A stretch of DNA of 42,682 bases from an uncultured Coriobacteriaceae bacterium. Lineage in GTDB: Bacteria > Actinomycetota > Coriobacteriia > Coriobacteriales > Atopobiaceae. Shown piece by piece: positions 17,223 to 26,570 of this stretch. Each line of letters starts with the position of its first letter. Position 1 is the first letter of the stretch. A model generated the notes under the pieces. It was not told the DNA's origin and searched no databases. It worked only from the letters and a program-made list of their open reading frames with translations. Location of the stretch: contig CACYWP010000024.1 in the NCBI GenBank assembly GCA_902778135.1, positions 1 to 42,682 of the forward strand, given 5' to 3'. The position numbers and the translations under genes were made by a program.

Positions 17223-17983
17223 GCATGCTCGACCGCTGGTATCAGAAGAACCACATCACCTTCGCAGTGGGCTGGATCGTGGCCTATGTGGTGCTCAGCT
17301 CTGTCGCGGACAACGTGTCGAAGACGGTGGGGGTCGCCAAGCTGGTCACGGCGCTCGTGCAGCTGGCGATGAGCCTCGCCCTGTGGGGCTGGGTGCGCCA
17401 CGCGGGGGTCGGGGAGTCGCTGGGCATGCGCTCGCCGCAGGTGCCCGCCTCGCGCATGCTGCTGTACCTCCCGCTGGCCATCATGGCCACGAAGAAGATC
17501 TGGCCGGGTCTCGCTATGAACGGCTCGGCACTGGAGGGCGTCTGTTGGGTCGCCAGCATGTGCTGCGTCGGCTTTCTCGAGGAGCTCATCTTCCGCGGGT
17601 TGCTGTTCCGGGCCATGGAGCCCGACGGTCGCACCAGCGCCATCGTGGTGAGCTCGCTCACCTTTGGCATCGGCCACATCGTCAACCTCGTCAATGGCAG
17701 CGGGCAGTCGCGCCTGGAGACGCTTGCGCAGGTCGTGTATGCGGTGGCGGTGGGCTTCATGCTGGTGCTGGTGCTGCTGAAGGGCGGCAGCATCTGGCCC
17801 TGCGTGGGCTTCCACATGGTGAACAACGTGCTTAGCTTCTTTGAGAGCGAGACGGCGACCACGGCGCTCTTTGGCTCGTACCATCTCGCCGTCGTCATAT
17901 CCAGCGCCACGTCCATCGCAGTGGCTGTGCTCTACATAGTCTGGCTGCTGCGCCTGCCGGACGCGGAGCCCGCCAGGCGCTGA
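17219..17983 (+). CDS. CPBP-family intramembrane metalloprotease (ABI domain)
   Basis: A 254-residue polytopic membrane protein with about seven hydrophobic helices. The CPBP/ABI motifs are present: EELIFRG with E121, E122 and R126, a histidine in FGIGHIVN (H153) and the final GFHMVNN (H199). Known members of this glutamic/metallo protease family (Rce1 relatives) cut prenylated proteins in eukaryotes and serve bacteriocin immunity or peptide processing in bacteria. Coupling to a TetR gene by ATGA suggests an induced stress or resistance role. A 6-bp inverted repeat (17981-17986 and 17993-17998) spans its stop and that of convergent psuG. Confidence 0.85.
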   Translation: MSMLDRWYQKNHITFAVGWIVAYVVLSSVADNVSKTVGVAKLVTALVQLAMSLALWGWVRHAGVGESLGMRSPQVPASRMLLYLPLAIMATKKIWPGLAMNGSALEGVCWVASMCCVGFLEELIFRGLLFRAMEPDGRTSAIVVSSLTFGIGHIVNLVNGSGQSRLETLAQVVYAVAVGFMLVLVLLKGGSIWPCVGFHMVNNVLSFFESETATTALFGSYHLAVVISSATSIAVAVLYIVWLLRLPDAEPARR

Positions 17984-17995
17984 CGGGGACGGCCG

Positions 17996-18931
17996 TCACG
18001 CACGCAGGGCACACAGCTCCCTGGCGATCTCCGCTCCCAGCGCGACGTTGTTGAACACCAGCTGGATGTTGGAGTCCAGGCTGTCGTTGCCGGTAATCTC
18101 GGCGATGCGCGCCAGCAGGAACGGCGTGGTCTCCTTGCCGTGGATGCCACGCTCGTCGCACTCGGCCAGCGCCTGGTCGATGGCCTCGTCGATGACCTCC
18201 CTGTCCATCGAGTGGCGCTCGGGGATGGGGTTGGCGACCAGCGCGCCGCCCGGGAAGCCCAGCCGTCGCTGCGCGTCCAGGATCCGGGCCAGCTCGGCGG
18301 GGGAGTCCACGCGGTAGTCCACGCCAAAGCCCGACTGGCGGGTGTAGAACGCGGGCAGCTCGTCGGTGCCATACCCCAGCACGGGCACGCCCTTGGTCTC
18401 CAGGTACTCCAGCGTCAGCCCCAGGTCCAGGATCGACTTGGCACCGGCGCAGACCACCATCACCGGGGTCATGGCCAGCTCCTCGAGGTCGGCCGATATG
18501 TCCATCGTCCTCTCGGCGCCGCGGTGCACGCCACCGATGCCGCCCGTGGCAAACACGTCGATGCCCGCCAGCGCCGCGACGATCATGGTCGAGGCGACGG
18601 TCGTCGCACCGTCCAGCCCGCGCGCCACCACGACCGGCAGGTCGCGGCGACTCACCTTGATGACCTCGCGCCCCTTGCGTCCCAGATGGTCGATCTCGTC
18701 TGCGGTCAGGCCTGCGCGCAGGCGGCCCCCGATGACGGCGACGGTCGCGGGGACGGCCCCGTGCTCGCGCACGATCCGCTCGACCGACAGGGCGGTCTCG
18801 ACGTTCTGCGGGTAGGGCATGCCGTGGCTGATGATGGTGGACTCCAGCGCCACGACGGGCCGGTTGCCGGCCAATGCCTCGGCGACCTCGGGCGTCAGGT
18901 CAAGGAAGTCGTTCAGTTCCGCAGTGCTCAT
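17996..18931 (-). CDS. psuG: pseudouridine-5'-phosphate glycosidase
   Basis: A 311-residue enzyme that reversibly splits pseudouridine-5'-phosphate into uracil and ribose-5-phosphate. Family motifs are clear: VALESTIISHGMPYPQN near the start, GGRLRAGLT, KVSRRDLP, ATGGIGGVHRGAE and the end NNVALGAEIA. Length is normal. The start was placed at the ATG at 18931 with AGAGGA six bases upstream; the long open frame beyond it lies antisense to deoB. No pseudouridine kinase (psuK) is next to it, so the phosphorylated substrate must be made elsewhere. It diverges from deoB and fits the nucleoside-salvage theme. Confidence 0.95.
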   Translation of the reverse strand: MSTAELNDFLDLTPEVAEALAGNRPVVALESTIISHGMPYPQNVETALSVERIVREHGAVPATVAVIGGRLRAGLTADEIDHLGRKGREVIKVSRRDLPVVVARGLDGATTVASTMIVAALAGIDVFATGGIGGVHRGAERTMDISADLEELAMTPVMVVCAGAKSILDLGLTLEYLETKGVPVLGYGTDELPAFYTRQSGFGVDYRVDSPAELARILDAQRRLGFPGGALVANPIPERHSMDREVIDEAIDQALAECDERGIHGKETTPFLLARIAEITGNDSLDSNIQLVFNNVALGAEIARELCALRA

Positions 18932-19147
18932 GATGGTCCTCTCGATCCGCTGGCGAGAAACAGGATACTCCGCATGGGGCTGCGGTGGCCCGTTCCGTTC
19001 GCGACGCGTCCCCACGGATGCCTGCCGCACGCGCCGCTGCGCCAAGCGCCCACTCCCGACGGCGCTCGCATGGCGGGTTCGCGCGAGGCTGCGCCCCCGC
19101 CACGCGGTATCATCGGTGAAACGAAACCGTACGAGAGCGAGGTCCCC

Positions 19148-20332
19148 ATGGGCAAACGCGTCTTTGTCATCGTGCTCGACAGCTTTGGCATCGGCGAGGC
19201 TCCCGACGCCTCGGCATGGGGCGACGAGGGGTCTAACACGCTCTGCGCCTGTGCCACCAGCCCCCTCTTCGACATTCCCAACCTGACCCGTCTCGGCCTG
19301 CTGAACATCGAGGGTGCGCTCGAGTCGGGCTACCACCACGGCCTCGCGCCGGTCGCCGCGCCCGAGGGTGCCTTCGCGCGCATGCAGGAGGCCAGCCAGG
19401 GCAAGGACAGCACGGTCGGCCACTGGGAGATGGCGGGCGTCATATCGCCCCAGCCGCTGCCCACCTACCCGCAGGGCTTCCCGCCGGAGGTCGTCGAGCC
19501 CTTCGAGCGGGCCACGGGCCGCAAGGTCATCTGCAACAGGCCCTACTCGGGCACCGACGTCATCCGCGACTACGGCCGCGAGCACGTGGAGACCGGATCG
19601 CTCATCCTCTACACCTCTGCCGACAGCGTCTTCCAGATCGCGGCGCACGAGGCCGTCGTCCCGCCCGAGCAGCTCTACGAGTACTGCCGCATCGCCCGTG
19701 CCCAGCTGCAGGGCAGGCATGGCGTGGGACGCGTGATCGCCCGGCCCTTCGAGGGGGAGTGGCCCTACCAGCGCACCAGGAACCGCCACGACTTCTCGCT
19801 CGAGCCCACGGGCACCACGATGCTCGACGCTTTGAAGGGGCAGGGCCTGGACGTGCTCTCCGTGGGCAAGATCTACGACCTCTTCGCCGGGAGGGGCACC
19901 ACCGACCACATCCTCACCTCCGACAACGCCGACGGCATCGACAAGACCATCGCCTGGATGGACCGCGACTTCTGCGGCCTGTGCTACACCAACCTCGTCG
20001 ACACGGACATGATCTACGGCCACCGCAACGACGTGGACGGCTATGCGAGGGCCATCAGCTACTTCGATGCCCACCTGCCCCAGATGCTGGCGAAGCTGCG
20101 CCCCGACGACCTGCTGATGGTCACAGCGGACCACGGCTGCGACCCGGTGACGCCATCCACCGACCACAGCCGCGAGTACGTGCCCTGGGTGATCGCGGGC
20201 CCGAAGGTCCGTGCCGGGGCGGACCTGGGGACGCTTCCCACCTTCGCCGACCTCGCTGCGACCGTGCTGGACTACCTCGGCACGCCGCAGCTGGGCACGG
20301 GGACCAGCCGCCTGGCCCAGATCCTCGCCTAG
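19148..20332 (+). CDS. deoB: phosphopentomutase
   Basis: A 394-residue alkaline-phosphatase-superfamily enzyme that interconverts (deoxy)ribose-1-phosphate and -5-phosphate, linking the phosphorylases to DeoC and the pentose phosphate pathway. The metal-binding Asp is in IVLDSFGIGEAPDA; KDSTVGHWEMAG carries the threonine that is phosphorylated; TADHGCDPVTPSTDHS near 325-340 gives the second metal site. Length matches the family. A moderate GAGCGAGG lies before the ATG. It starts a run of same-strand genes through deoA: deoD follows after 76 bp. Confidence 0.95.
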   Translation: MGKRVFVIVLDSFGIGEAPDASAWGDEGSNTLCACATSPLFDIPNLTRLGLLNIEGALESGYHHGLAPVAAPEGAFARMQEASQGKDSTVGHWEMAGVISPQPLPTYPQGFPPEVVEPFERATGRKVICNRPYSGTDVIRDYGREHVETGSLILYTSADSVFQIAAHEAVVPPEQLYEYCRIARAQLQGRHGVGRVIARPFEGEWPYQRTRNRHDFSLEPTGTTMLDALKGQGLDVLSVGKIYDLFAGRGTTDHILTSDNADGIDKTIAWMDRDFCGLCYTNLVDTDMIYGHRNDVDGYARAISYFDAHLPQMLAKLRPDDLLMVTADHGCDPVTPSTDHSREYVPWVIAGPKVRAGADLGTLPTFADLAATVLDYLGTPQLGTGTSRLAQILA

Positions 20333-20408
20333 CCACAGCTCGCACGACTGCCCTCAGGCCGACGCGAGCCTGCGAGGCCACACCCACCAACCAGGGAAGG
20401 AGACCAAC

Positions 20409-21116
20409 ATGCCAACACCCCACAACGCGGCACAGCCGGGTGACATCGCGAGCACCGTCCTGATGCCGGGCGACCCGCTGCGCGCCCAGTACGTCGCGGA
20501 GCACTACCTGGAGGACGTCACCTGCTTCAACGAGGTCCGCAACATGCTGGGCTTCACGGGCACCTACCAGGGCAAGCGCCTCTCGGTCATGGGCAGCGGC
20601 ATGGGCATGCCCTCCATCGCCATCTACTCCTACGAGCTCTACAACTTCTACGACGTGGACACGATCATCCGCATCGGCAGCGCCGGCGGCCTGGCGCCCA
20701 CGGTCAACCTGCGCGACATCGTCATCGGGCAGGCGGCCTGCACGGACTCCGGGTTCGCCCACCAGTACAAGCTGCCGGGAACCATCGCTCCCATCGCCGA
20801 CTTCGGGCTGCTGCGCCTGGCGGTCGAGGCCGCCGAGGAGCGGGGCGCCACCTATCACGTGGGCAACCTCCTGTCCACGGACGTCTTCTATAGCGACCCG
20901 TCCGACGCCGAGAAGTGGGCGGAGATGGGCGTGATGGCCGCCGAGATGGAGGCCGCCGCGCTCTACCTCAACGCCATGAAGGCGCGCAAGCGCGCACTGG
21001 GCATCATGACGATCTCCGACCTGGTGCTGAGGGCGGGGAGCCTCCCGGCGATGGAGCGGCAGAGCTCGTTCACGGAGATGATGGAAATAGCGCTTGCCGT
21101 GGCTGCACGGGCGTAA
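20409..21116 (+). CDS. deoD: DeoD-type purine nucleoside phosphorylase
   Basis: A 235-residue hexameric-type phosphorylase that converts purine (deoxy)nucleosides and phosphate to base plus (deoxy)ribose-1-phosphate. Motifs: VLMPGDPLRAQYVAE (phosphate loop), GSGMGMPSIAIYSYEL, IRIGSAGGL, AAEMEAAALY (ribose binding) and ISD at about 211. The usual His near residue 4 appears as HN in the opening MPTPHNAA. AAGGAG lies six bases before the ATG. Together with DeoB, DeoC and the import system downstream it forms a purine-nucleoside catabolic route. Confidence 0.95.
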   Translation: MPTPHNAAQPGDIASTVLMPGDPLRAQYVAEHYLEDVTCFNEVRNMLGFTGTYQGKRLSVMGSGMGMPSIAIYSYELYNFYDVDTIIRIGSAGGLAPTVNLRDIVIGQAACTDSGFAHQYKLPGTIAPIADFGLLRLAVEAAEERGATYHVGNLLSTDVFYSDPSDAEKWAEMGVMAAEMEAAALYLNAMKARKRALGIMTISDLVLRAGSLPAMERQSSFTEMMEIALAVAARA

Positions 21117-21226
21117 TAAGCGCTATAGTGTTGCAGGTTTGTTAAGTTGGGAATGCGGGGAGACCCGTGGCCATACGTGACCTGCGGCAAGGGGCCGTGG
21201 GCGCGCAGCGAAAGGGAGAGTAGCGT

Positions 21227-22291
21227 ATGTTCGATGCCAAGATGACTCGTCGTACCTTTGCCGCCACTATGGGTGCCGGCGCTCTTGCGGCCCTCGTGGG
21301 CTGCGGTGGTGGCGGTTCCGACGAGGGCGGCGCCGAGGCAGACGAGGGCTTCGTCGTCCGCATGGTCACCGATACCGGCGGTGTCAACGACCAGTCGTTC
21401 AACCAGCTCGCCTGGGCGGGCATGCAGCAGCTCGAGTCCGACAACGGCTGGGACATCGACTACTACGAGTCCAAGCAGGACTCCGACTATGCCACCAACC
21501 TCGACAAGGCCGTCGACGACGGCTCCGGCATCGTCTGGGGCATCGGCTACGCCATGTCCGACGCCGTCAACGAGGCCGCCGAGGCCAACCCCGACGTGCT
21601 GTTCGGCAGCATCGAGGGCACCAACACCAGTGGCGCCGAGAACCTCATTGCCGTGCAGTTCAAGTCCCAGGAGCCCTCGTTCGCCGTCGGCTACATCGCG
21701 GCGCGCATGAGCGAGAGCGGCAAGGTCGGCTTCGTCGGCGGCATGACCGGCGAGACGATCGCGGCCTTCGAGTATGGCTACAAGGCCGGCATCGAGTACG
21801 CCAACGCCGAGCAGGGCACCAGCGTCACCTGCCAGGCCCAGTACGCCGAGAGCTTCGGCGATGCCGCCAAGGGCAAGTCCATCGCCCAGAAGATGATCAA
21901 GGACGGCTGCGACGTCCTGTTCCATGCCGCTGGCGGCACGGGCGTGGGCATGCTCGAGGCATGCAACGACGCAGGCGTCTGGAGCATCGGCGTCGACGCC
22001 GACCAGGCGGCCGTCTTCCCCGACTACACCACCATCATCGCCTCCGCCCTCAAGCGCACCGACAACGTCATCGTCCAGGTCTCCAACGGCCTGAAGGACG
22101 GCAGCATCACCGGTGGCGACACCATCGTCATGGGCGCCGCCGAGGACGCCGTGGGCCTTGCCGACACGCACGACAACCTGCCCGACGACATCTACGAGGC
22201 CACCCTCGAGATCTTCGAGAAGATCAAGGCCGGCGACATCGTGGTCCCGGGCAACGAGGCCGACTTCAAGGAGTACGTCGCCGCTCTGTAG
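21227..22291 (+). CDS. BMP/PnrA-family nucleoside-binding lipoprotein
   Basis: A 354-residue substrate-binding protein of the basic membrane protein family (Bmp/PnrA/TmpC type), which binds purine or other nucleosides outside the cell and delivers them to an ABC permease. The N-terminus has MTRRTFAATMGAGALAALVG with a lipobox cysteine; the double Arg suggests TAT export is possible. TDTGGVNDQSFNQLAWAG, GFVGGMTGE and GGTGVGMLEA are family motifs. GGGAGAG precedes the ATG. The ABC ATPase and permeases follow after 179 bp that hold a hairpin, which would let this binding protein be made in excess. Confidence 0.93.
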   Translation: MFDAKMTRRTFAATMGAGALAALVGCGGGGSDEGGAEADEGFVVRMVTDTGGVNDQSFNQLAWAGMQQLESDNGWDIDYYESKQDSDYATNLDKAVDDGSGIVWGIGYAMSDAVNEAAEANPDVLFGSIEGTNTSGAENLIAVQFKSQEPSFAVGYIAARMSESGKVGFVGGMTGETIAAFEYGYKAGIEYANAEQGTSVTCQAQYAESFGDAAKGKSIAQKMIKDGCDVLFHAAGGTGVGMLEACNDAGVWSIGVDADQAAVFPDYTTIIASALKRTDNVIVQVSNGLKDGSITGGDTIVMGAAEDAVGLADTHDNLPDDIYEATLEIFEKIKAGDIVVPGNEADFKEYVAAL

Positions 22292-22318
22292 GCAAAGGCG
22301 CAGACCAACGCATCGAGA

Positions 22319-22350
22319 GGGGAGGGGTGCCCATGGCATCCCTCCCCTTT
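22319..22350 (+). terminator. hairpin with short T-run between binding protein and ABC ATPase genes
   Basis: Arms 22319-22331 and 22335-22347 match at 12 of 13 positions with a 3-base loop, followed by TTT. It probably acts as a partial terminator or as an mRNA stabiliser for the binding-protein transcript. Confidence 0.65.
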
Positions 22351-22470
22351 GCCATGCGCTGACACCATGCGCTGGCCGAGGTTACCATGAGCAAAAAACA
22401 TCCGTTCACGCATCCTCCACATGCCTGAGTCCTCTATCATGAAGCTGTTGGCTACATAGGGAGGTGGCAC

Positions 22471-24000
22471 GTGGAAGCAAGTCCGGAGTATGCGGTGCAG
22501 ATGCACGGCATCCTGAAGACCTTCGGCCAGTTCACGGCCCTCGATCATGTGGATCTTGATGTCAGGAAGCAGACGATTCACGCGATCCTGGGCGAGAACG
22601 GTGCCGGCAAGACCACGCTCATGAACGTCCTCTATGGCCTGTACCAGGCTGACGAGGGCGACATCTTCATGGGTGGGCAGAAGGTCAGCATCACCAGTCC
22701 GACCGACGCCATCGGGATGGGCATCGGCATGGTGCACCAGCACTTCATGCTGGTCGAGAACTTCACGGTGACCGAGAACATCATCCTGGGCGACGAGGTC
22801 TGCGGCTCGGCCGGCATCCTGGACATGGGACGCGCCCGCCAGAAGGTCATGGAGCTGGTCGACGAGTATGGCTTCGACGTCGACCCGGACGCCAAGATCC
22901 AGGACATCACCGTCGGCATGCAGCAGCGCGTCGAGATCCTGAAGGCGCTCTACCGCGGCGCCGAGGTCCTCATCCTCGACGAGCCCACTGCCGTGCTCAC
23001 CCCGCAGGAGATCGACAAGCTCATCGAGATCATGCACGACCTCATCGCCAAGGGCAAGACGATCATCATCATCACCCACAAGCTCAAGGAGATCATGCAG
23101 TCCGCCGACGAGTGCTCGATCATCCGTCGCGGCGTCTACATGGGCACGGTGGACGTGAAGCACTCCAGCGAGACCGAGCTTGCTTCCAAGATGGTGGGAC
23201 GCAACGTCAACCTCACCGTCGAGAAGACCCCGGCGCATCCCGGCGAGACGGTGCTGCAGATCCGCGACCTCACGGTCAAGGACGAGCGAGGCATCGAGCA
23301 GGTGCGTGGTCTCAACCTCGACATCCGCTCCGGCGAGATCGTGGGCATCGCGGGCATCGACGGCAATGGCCAGCAGGAGCTGGTCGACGCCATCACCAAC
23401 ATCGTGAGGGCCGAGAGCGGCACCATCACCATCAACGGCGAGCAGATCCAGAACACCTCGCCCCGCACCACCTTCGTCAAGAAGGTGGCTACCATCCCCT
23501 CCGACCGCCACCGTTGGGGTCTGGTGCTGCCCTTCTCCGTGACGGAGAACACCGTGCTCGAGCGCCATGCCGACGACGAGTTCGGCGCGGGCATCACGCT
23601 CGACTACGACACGATGCGCGAGTACACGACCCAGCTCATCAAGGACTTCGACATCCGCCCGAGCGGGTGCGAGGACGAGCGCATGAGCGGCCTGTCCGGC
23701 GGCAACCAGCAGAAGGCCATCATCGCGCGCATGGTGACGTCCTCCCCCAACCTGCTCATCGCCTTCCAGCCGACGCGCGGCCTGGACGTCGGCGCCATCG
23801 AGTTCGTGCACAAGACCCTCATTGCCGAGCGCGACCGTGGCGCGGCCATCCTGCTCATCAGCTTCGAGCTCGACGAGGTCATGGACGTCTCCGACACCAT
23901 CGCGGTCATATACCACGGGCAGATCACGGGCACCTTCGCCCAGGGGACCGTGGACGAGAATCAGCTCGGTCTTCTCATGGCAGGAGGTGAGATGCGGTGA
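22471..24000 (+). CDS. nucleoside ABC transporter, fused double ATPase subunit
   Basis: A 509-residue protein with two ABC ATPase halves, as in the YufO/NupO and RbsA-like carriers. Half one has Walker A GENGAGKTT at 41-49, MVHQHFMLVENFTVTENI (the Q-loop, typical of this family), VGMQQRVEILKA and LILDEPTAVLTPQE. Half two has the degenerate P-loop GIDGNGQQEL, LSGGNQQKAIIAR and QPTRGLDVGA. It starts at GTG with GGAGGT six bases upstream. Its stop overlaps the permease start in GTGA. It powers uptake of the nucleosides bound by the upstream lipoprotein. Confidence 0.95.
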   Translation: MEASPEYAVQMHGILKTFGQFTALDHVDLDVRKQTIHAILGENGAGKTTLMNVLYGLYQADEGDIFMGGQKVSITSPTDAIGMGIGMVHQHFMLVENFTVTENIILGDEVCGSAGILDMGRARQKVMELVDEYGFDVDPDAKIQDITVGMQQRVEILKALYRGAEVLILDEPTAVLTPQEIDKLIEIMHDLIAKGKTIIIITHKLKEIMQSADECSIIRRGVYMGTVDVKHSSETELASKMVGRNVNLTVEKTPAHPGETVLQIRDLTVKDERGIEQVRGLNLDIRSGEIVGIAGIDGNGQQELVDAITNIVRAESGTITINGEQIQNTSPRTTFVKKVATIPSDRHRWGLVLPFSVTENTVLERHADDEFGAGITLDYDTMREYTTQLIKDFDIRPSGCEDERMSGLSGGNQQKAIIARMVTSSPNLLIAFQPTRGLDVGAIEFVHKTLIAERDRGAAILLISFELDEVMDVSDTIAVIYHGQITGTFAQGTVDENQLGLLMAGGEMR

Positions 24001-25133
24001 GCAAGCTGGAGAAGTTCCTACGCGGCCGTCTGGCGGCCGCCATCGCCGCCGTCATCATAGGCTTTGCGATCTCCGCGGTCGTCTTGGCAGCGGCGGGCTA
24101 CAGCCCGGTCCAGGCGTTCGCACAGCTGTTCAGGGGCGTGTTCGGCAAGCCCAAGTACATGGCGAACGTCTTCATCAAGGCGACGCCGATCCTGCTCACG
24201 GGCGTCTCGGTTGCCTTCGCCTTCAAGACCGGCCTGTTCAACATCGGGGCAGAGGGCCAGTACATCGTGGGCACCGTGCTGGCCTCCATCGTGGGCATCA
24301 AGCTCCACCTTCCCATGCCGCTGCAGGTCCCCATCGTTCTCGCCGCCGGCATCCTGGGCGGCGCGGCGCTCGGCGCCTTCGTGGGATGGCTCAAGGCCAA
24401 GTTCGGCATCCACGAGGTCATCACCTCCATCATGTGCAACTGGATCGCCTTCTACCTCTGCAACTACGTGGTCATGAGCGACACCTTCCACAAGCCGAAC
24501 TCCAACAGCGCCCTGCCCGTCAGCAGCTCCAGCTACACCATGATCCTGGGCAACTGGAAGAAGTCTGCCGAGGGCAAGGCCTTCCTCAAGGGCATCCCCT
24601 GGCTGCGCGAGATCATGCTGAAGACCGACCTCAACTACGGCTTCATCATCGCGGTGCTTGTCGCCATCGCCATCAGCATCGTGCTCACCCGCACCAAGCT
24701 CGGCTACGAGCTGCGCGCCGTTGGCTTCAACCGTGACGCCGCCCGCTTCAGCGGCATCTCGGTCGAGCGCAACATCGTCCTGTCGATGCTCATCGCCGGC
24801 GCCATCAGCGGCCTGGCGGGCGCCCTCACCATCACGGGCATCTCCCCGCACACGATCACCCTGCTTGCGGCCATGGAGAGCTACGGCTTCAACGGCATGT
24901 CGGTCGCGTTCATCGCGGCCAGCAGCCCACTTGGCTGCATTCCCTCCAGCCTGCTGTTCGCCTCGCTCATCTACGGCGGCATGTCGGTGAAGGCACCCAC
25001 CGAGATCATCAACATCATGATCGGCATCATCGTGTTCTTCACGGCGCTTCCGGGCATCATGCCGGTGCTGGCCAACCGGCTGGCCAAGCAGCGCCGCGAG
25101 CGCGAGGCCGCCGCTGCCGGAAAGGAGGCATAG
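23997..25133 (+). CDS. nucleoside ABC transporter permease 1
   Basis: A 378-residue membrane protein of the BPD_transp_2 (NupP/YufP) family with about eight hydrophobic helices. GLFNIGAEGQYIVGTV and the coupling-loop stretch TKLGYELRAVGFN are characteristic. It starts at GTG, overlapping the ATPase stop, with AGGAGGT eight bases upstream, so translation is coupled. A long extracytoplasmic insertion (about 163-205) separates helices. It pairs with the next gene to form the channel. Confidence 0.93.
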   Translation: MSKLEKFLRGRLAAAIAAVIIGFAISAVVLAAAGYSPVQAFAQLFRGVFGKPKYMANVFIKATPILLTGVSVAFAFKTGLFNIGAEGQYIVGTVLASIVGIKLHLPMPLQVPIVLAAGILGGAALGAFVGWLKAKFGIHEVITSIMCNWIAFYLCNYVVMSDTFHKPNSNSALPVSSSSYTMILGNWKKSAEGKAFLKGIPWLREIMLKTDLNYGFIIAVLVAIAISIVLTRTKLGYELRAVGFNRDAARFSGISVERNIVLSMLIAGAISGLAGALTITGISPHTITLLAAMESYGFNGMSVAFIAASSPLGCIPSSLLFASLIYGGMSVKAPTEIINIMIGIIVFFTALPGIMPVLANRLAKQRREREAAAAGKEA

Positions 25134-25137
25134 GGAC

Positions 25138-26058
25138 ATGTTCGCCAACCTCATCCTCTTCCTGGGCATCACGCTCATGTACTCCACGCCGCTGGTGTTC
25201 GGCGCCCTGGGCGGCGTCATCTCCGAGCGCTCCGGCGTCACCAACATCGGCATCGAGGGCATGATGGTCGTCGGGGCCATCGCCGCTGCCGCCGGCAGCT
25301 ACTTCACGGGCAACCCCTGGATTGGCTTCCTGGTGGCCGGCGCCTGCGGCGCGCTCGTCGCCCTGCTGCATGCGGTTGCGTCCGTCTCGTTTGCGGCCGA
25401 CCAGACGGTCAGTGGCGTCGCCATCAACATGCTGGCACCGGGCATGGCCATCTTCGCCTGCAAGCGCCTCTTCGACGGCGCCGCCATGTCTCCCATCGCC
25501 CCGAAGCTGCCCAAGATCCTGGGCGAGAACGGGCTTGCCGGCACGCCCTTCGCAAGCCTCAACGTCAACGTGACCACGGTGCTGGCGCTGCTCTTCACGG
25601 CCATCATGTGGTTCGTGCTCTACAAGACCAAGTGGGGCCTGCGCGTGCGCGCGGTGGGCGAGCATCCCGCAGCGGCCGACACCCTGGGCATCGACGTCTA
25701 CAAGGTGCGTTACGTCTGCGTGCTGCTCTCGGGCATGCTGGCCGGCTTTGGTGGTGCCTCGATGACCATCGGCATCATCAGCCAGTTCACCCAGACGGCC
25801 ATCTCGGGCCACGGCTTCATCGCCATGGCCGCGGTCATCTTCGGCAAGTGGACCCCGTTTGGCGCCTATGGTGCCTGCCTGCTCTTCGGCTTCACCCAGG
25901 CGCTCGTCATCATGCTCGGCGGCGGCGACTTCGTGGTGCCCAGCCAGATCCTGTCCATGCTGCCCTACGCCATGACCATCATCGTGCTGATCCTCTTCGT
26001 GGGCCGCTCGGTGGCCCCGAAGGCCGACGGCGTGCCCTACGTCAAGGGTTCGCGCTAA
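25138..26058 (+). CDS. nucleoside ABC transporter permease 2
   Basis: A 306-residue BPD_transp_2 (NupQ/YufQ) permease. GVISERSGVTNIGIEGMMVVGA near residue 25 and TKWGLRVRAVGEHPAAADTLG near 165-185 are the family and coupling motifs. It starts four bases after permease 1 ends, with AAAGGAGG upstream. A clear terminator follows 44 bp after its stop, which closes the transporter operon before cytidine deaminase. Confidence 0.93.
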   Translation: MFANLILFLGITLMYSTPLVFGALGGVISERSGVTNIGIEGMMVVGAIAAAAGSYFTGNPWIGFLVAGACGALVALLHAVASVSFAADQTVSGVAINMLAPGMAIFACKRLFDGAAMSPIAPKLPKILGENGLAGTPFASLNVNVTTVLALLFTAIMWFVLYKTKWGLRVRAVGEHPAAADTLGIDVYKVRYVCVLLSGMLAGFGGASMTIGIISQFTQTAISGHGFIAMAAVIFGKWTPFGAYGACLLFGFTQALVIMLGGGDFVVPSQILSMLPYAMTIIVLILFVGRSVAPKADGVPYVKGSR

Positions 26059-26102
26059 GATTGGCTCACGGGCTGTCATAGAGTCTTAGGGTCATCGCAT
26101 CG

Positions 26103-26135
26103 GATCCCCCGACAACGCTCGGGGGATCTTTTGTG
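26103..26135 (+). terminator. rho-independent terminator of the transporter operon
   Basis: GATCCCCCGA (26103-26112) and TCGGGGGATC (26119-26128) form a perfect 10-bp stem with a 6-base loop, followed by TTTTGTGTT. It ends only about 20 bp before the cytidine deaminase start, so that gene depends on read-through unless it has a promoter overlapping this site. Confidence 0.85.
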
Positions 26136-26156
26136 TTGGAAGGTGAGGGATCGGTC

Positions 26157-26570
26157 ATGGATGACGAGAGGCTGGTGGAGCTGGCCTTCGAGGCGCGCAA
26201 ACGGTCGTATGCGCCTTACTCCCACTGGACGGTGGGGGCGGCGCTGCTGGCAACGGATGGCACCGTCTATCAGGGATGCAACATCGAGAATGCCGCGTAC
26301 AGCCCCTCCAACTGCGCGGAGCGCACGGCCTTCCACCGGGCGGTCTTCGACGGATGCCGCTCGTTCGAGGCGATTGCCGTCGTCGGCGGACCGCAGGGGC
26401 AGGAGGCGTCCGACTTCTGCGCCCCATGTGGCGTGTGCCGACAGGTGATGCAGGAGTTCTGCGACCCTGCGACGTTCCGCATCGTGTTGGGACGCTCGGA
26501 TGGCCAGCGCAAGACCTACCGGCTGGGCCAGCTGATGCCCGAGGGATTTGGTCCGGACAAGCTGCTGTGA
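26157..26570 (+). CDS. cdd: cytidine deaminase
   Basis: A 137-residue zinc enzyme that deaminates cytidine and deoxycytidine to (deoxy)uridine, feeding the pyrimidine phosphorylase downstream. Zinc ligands are C53 in NCAERTA and C91/C94 in PCGVC; E55 is the catalytic glutamate. NIENAAYSPS binds the ribose. Length is that of the small tetrameric type. The start has AAGGTGAGG eight bases upstream; a GTG eight codons earlier is possible but lies in the terminator tail. Confidence 0.95.
   Translation: MDDERLVELAFEARKRSYAPYSHWTVGAALLATDGTVYQGCNIENAAYSPSNCAERTAFHRAVFDGCRSFEAIAVVGGPQGQEASDFCAPCGVCRQVMQEFCDPATFRIVLGRSDGQRKTYRLGQLMPEGFGPDKLL

Noticed and set aside
17981..17998. Hairpin over the CPBP and psuG stop codons as a bidirectional terminator
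   Set aside because: The stem is only 6 bp, has no T-runs and overlaps both stop codons; it is noted under the CPBP gene but not called.
18932..20167. Long N-terminal extension of psuG
   Set aside because: The frame upstream lies antisense to deoB, has no family match, and the ATG at 18931 has a good ribosome site and the normal psuG length.
21112..21128. A third TetR-type site before the BMP lipoprotein gene
   Set aside because: TAATAAGCGCTATAG resembles part of the TetR operator but is not a palindrome with the same arms, so chance similarity is more likely.
21117..21226. Purine riboswitch before the nucleoside-binding lipoprotein
   Set aside because: The core bases of the three-way junction and the two loops could not be found; only ordinary promoter-like and ribosome-site sequence is visible.
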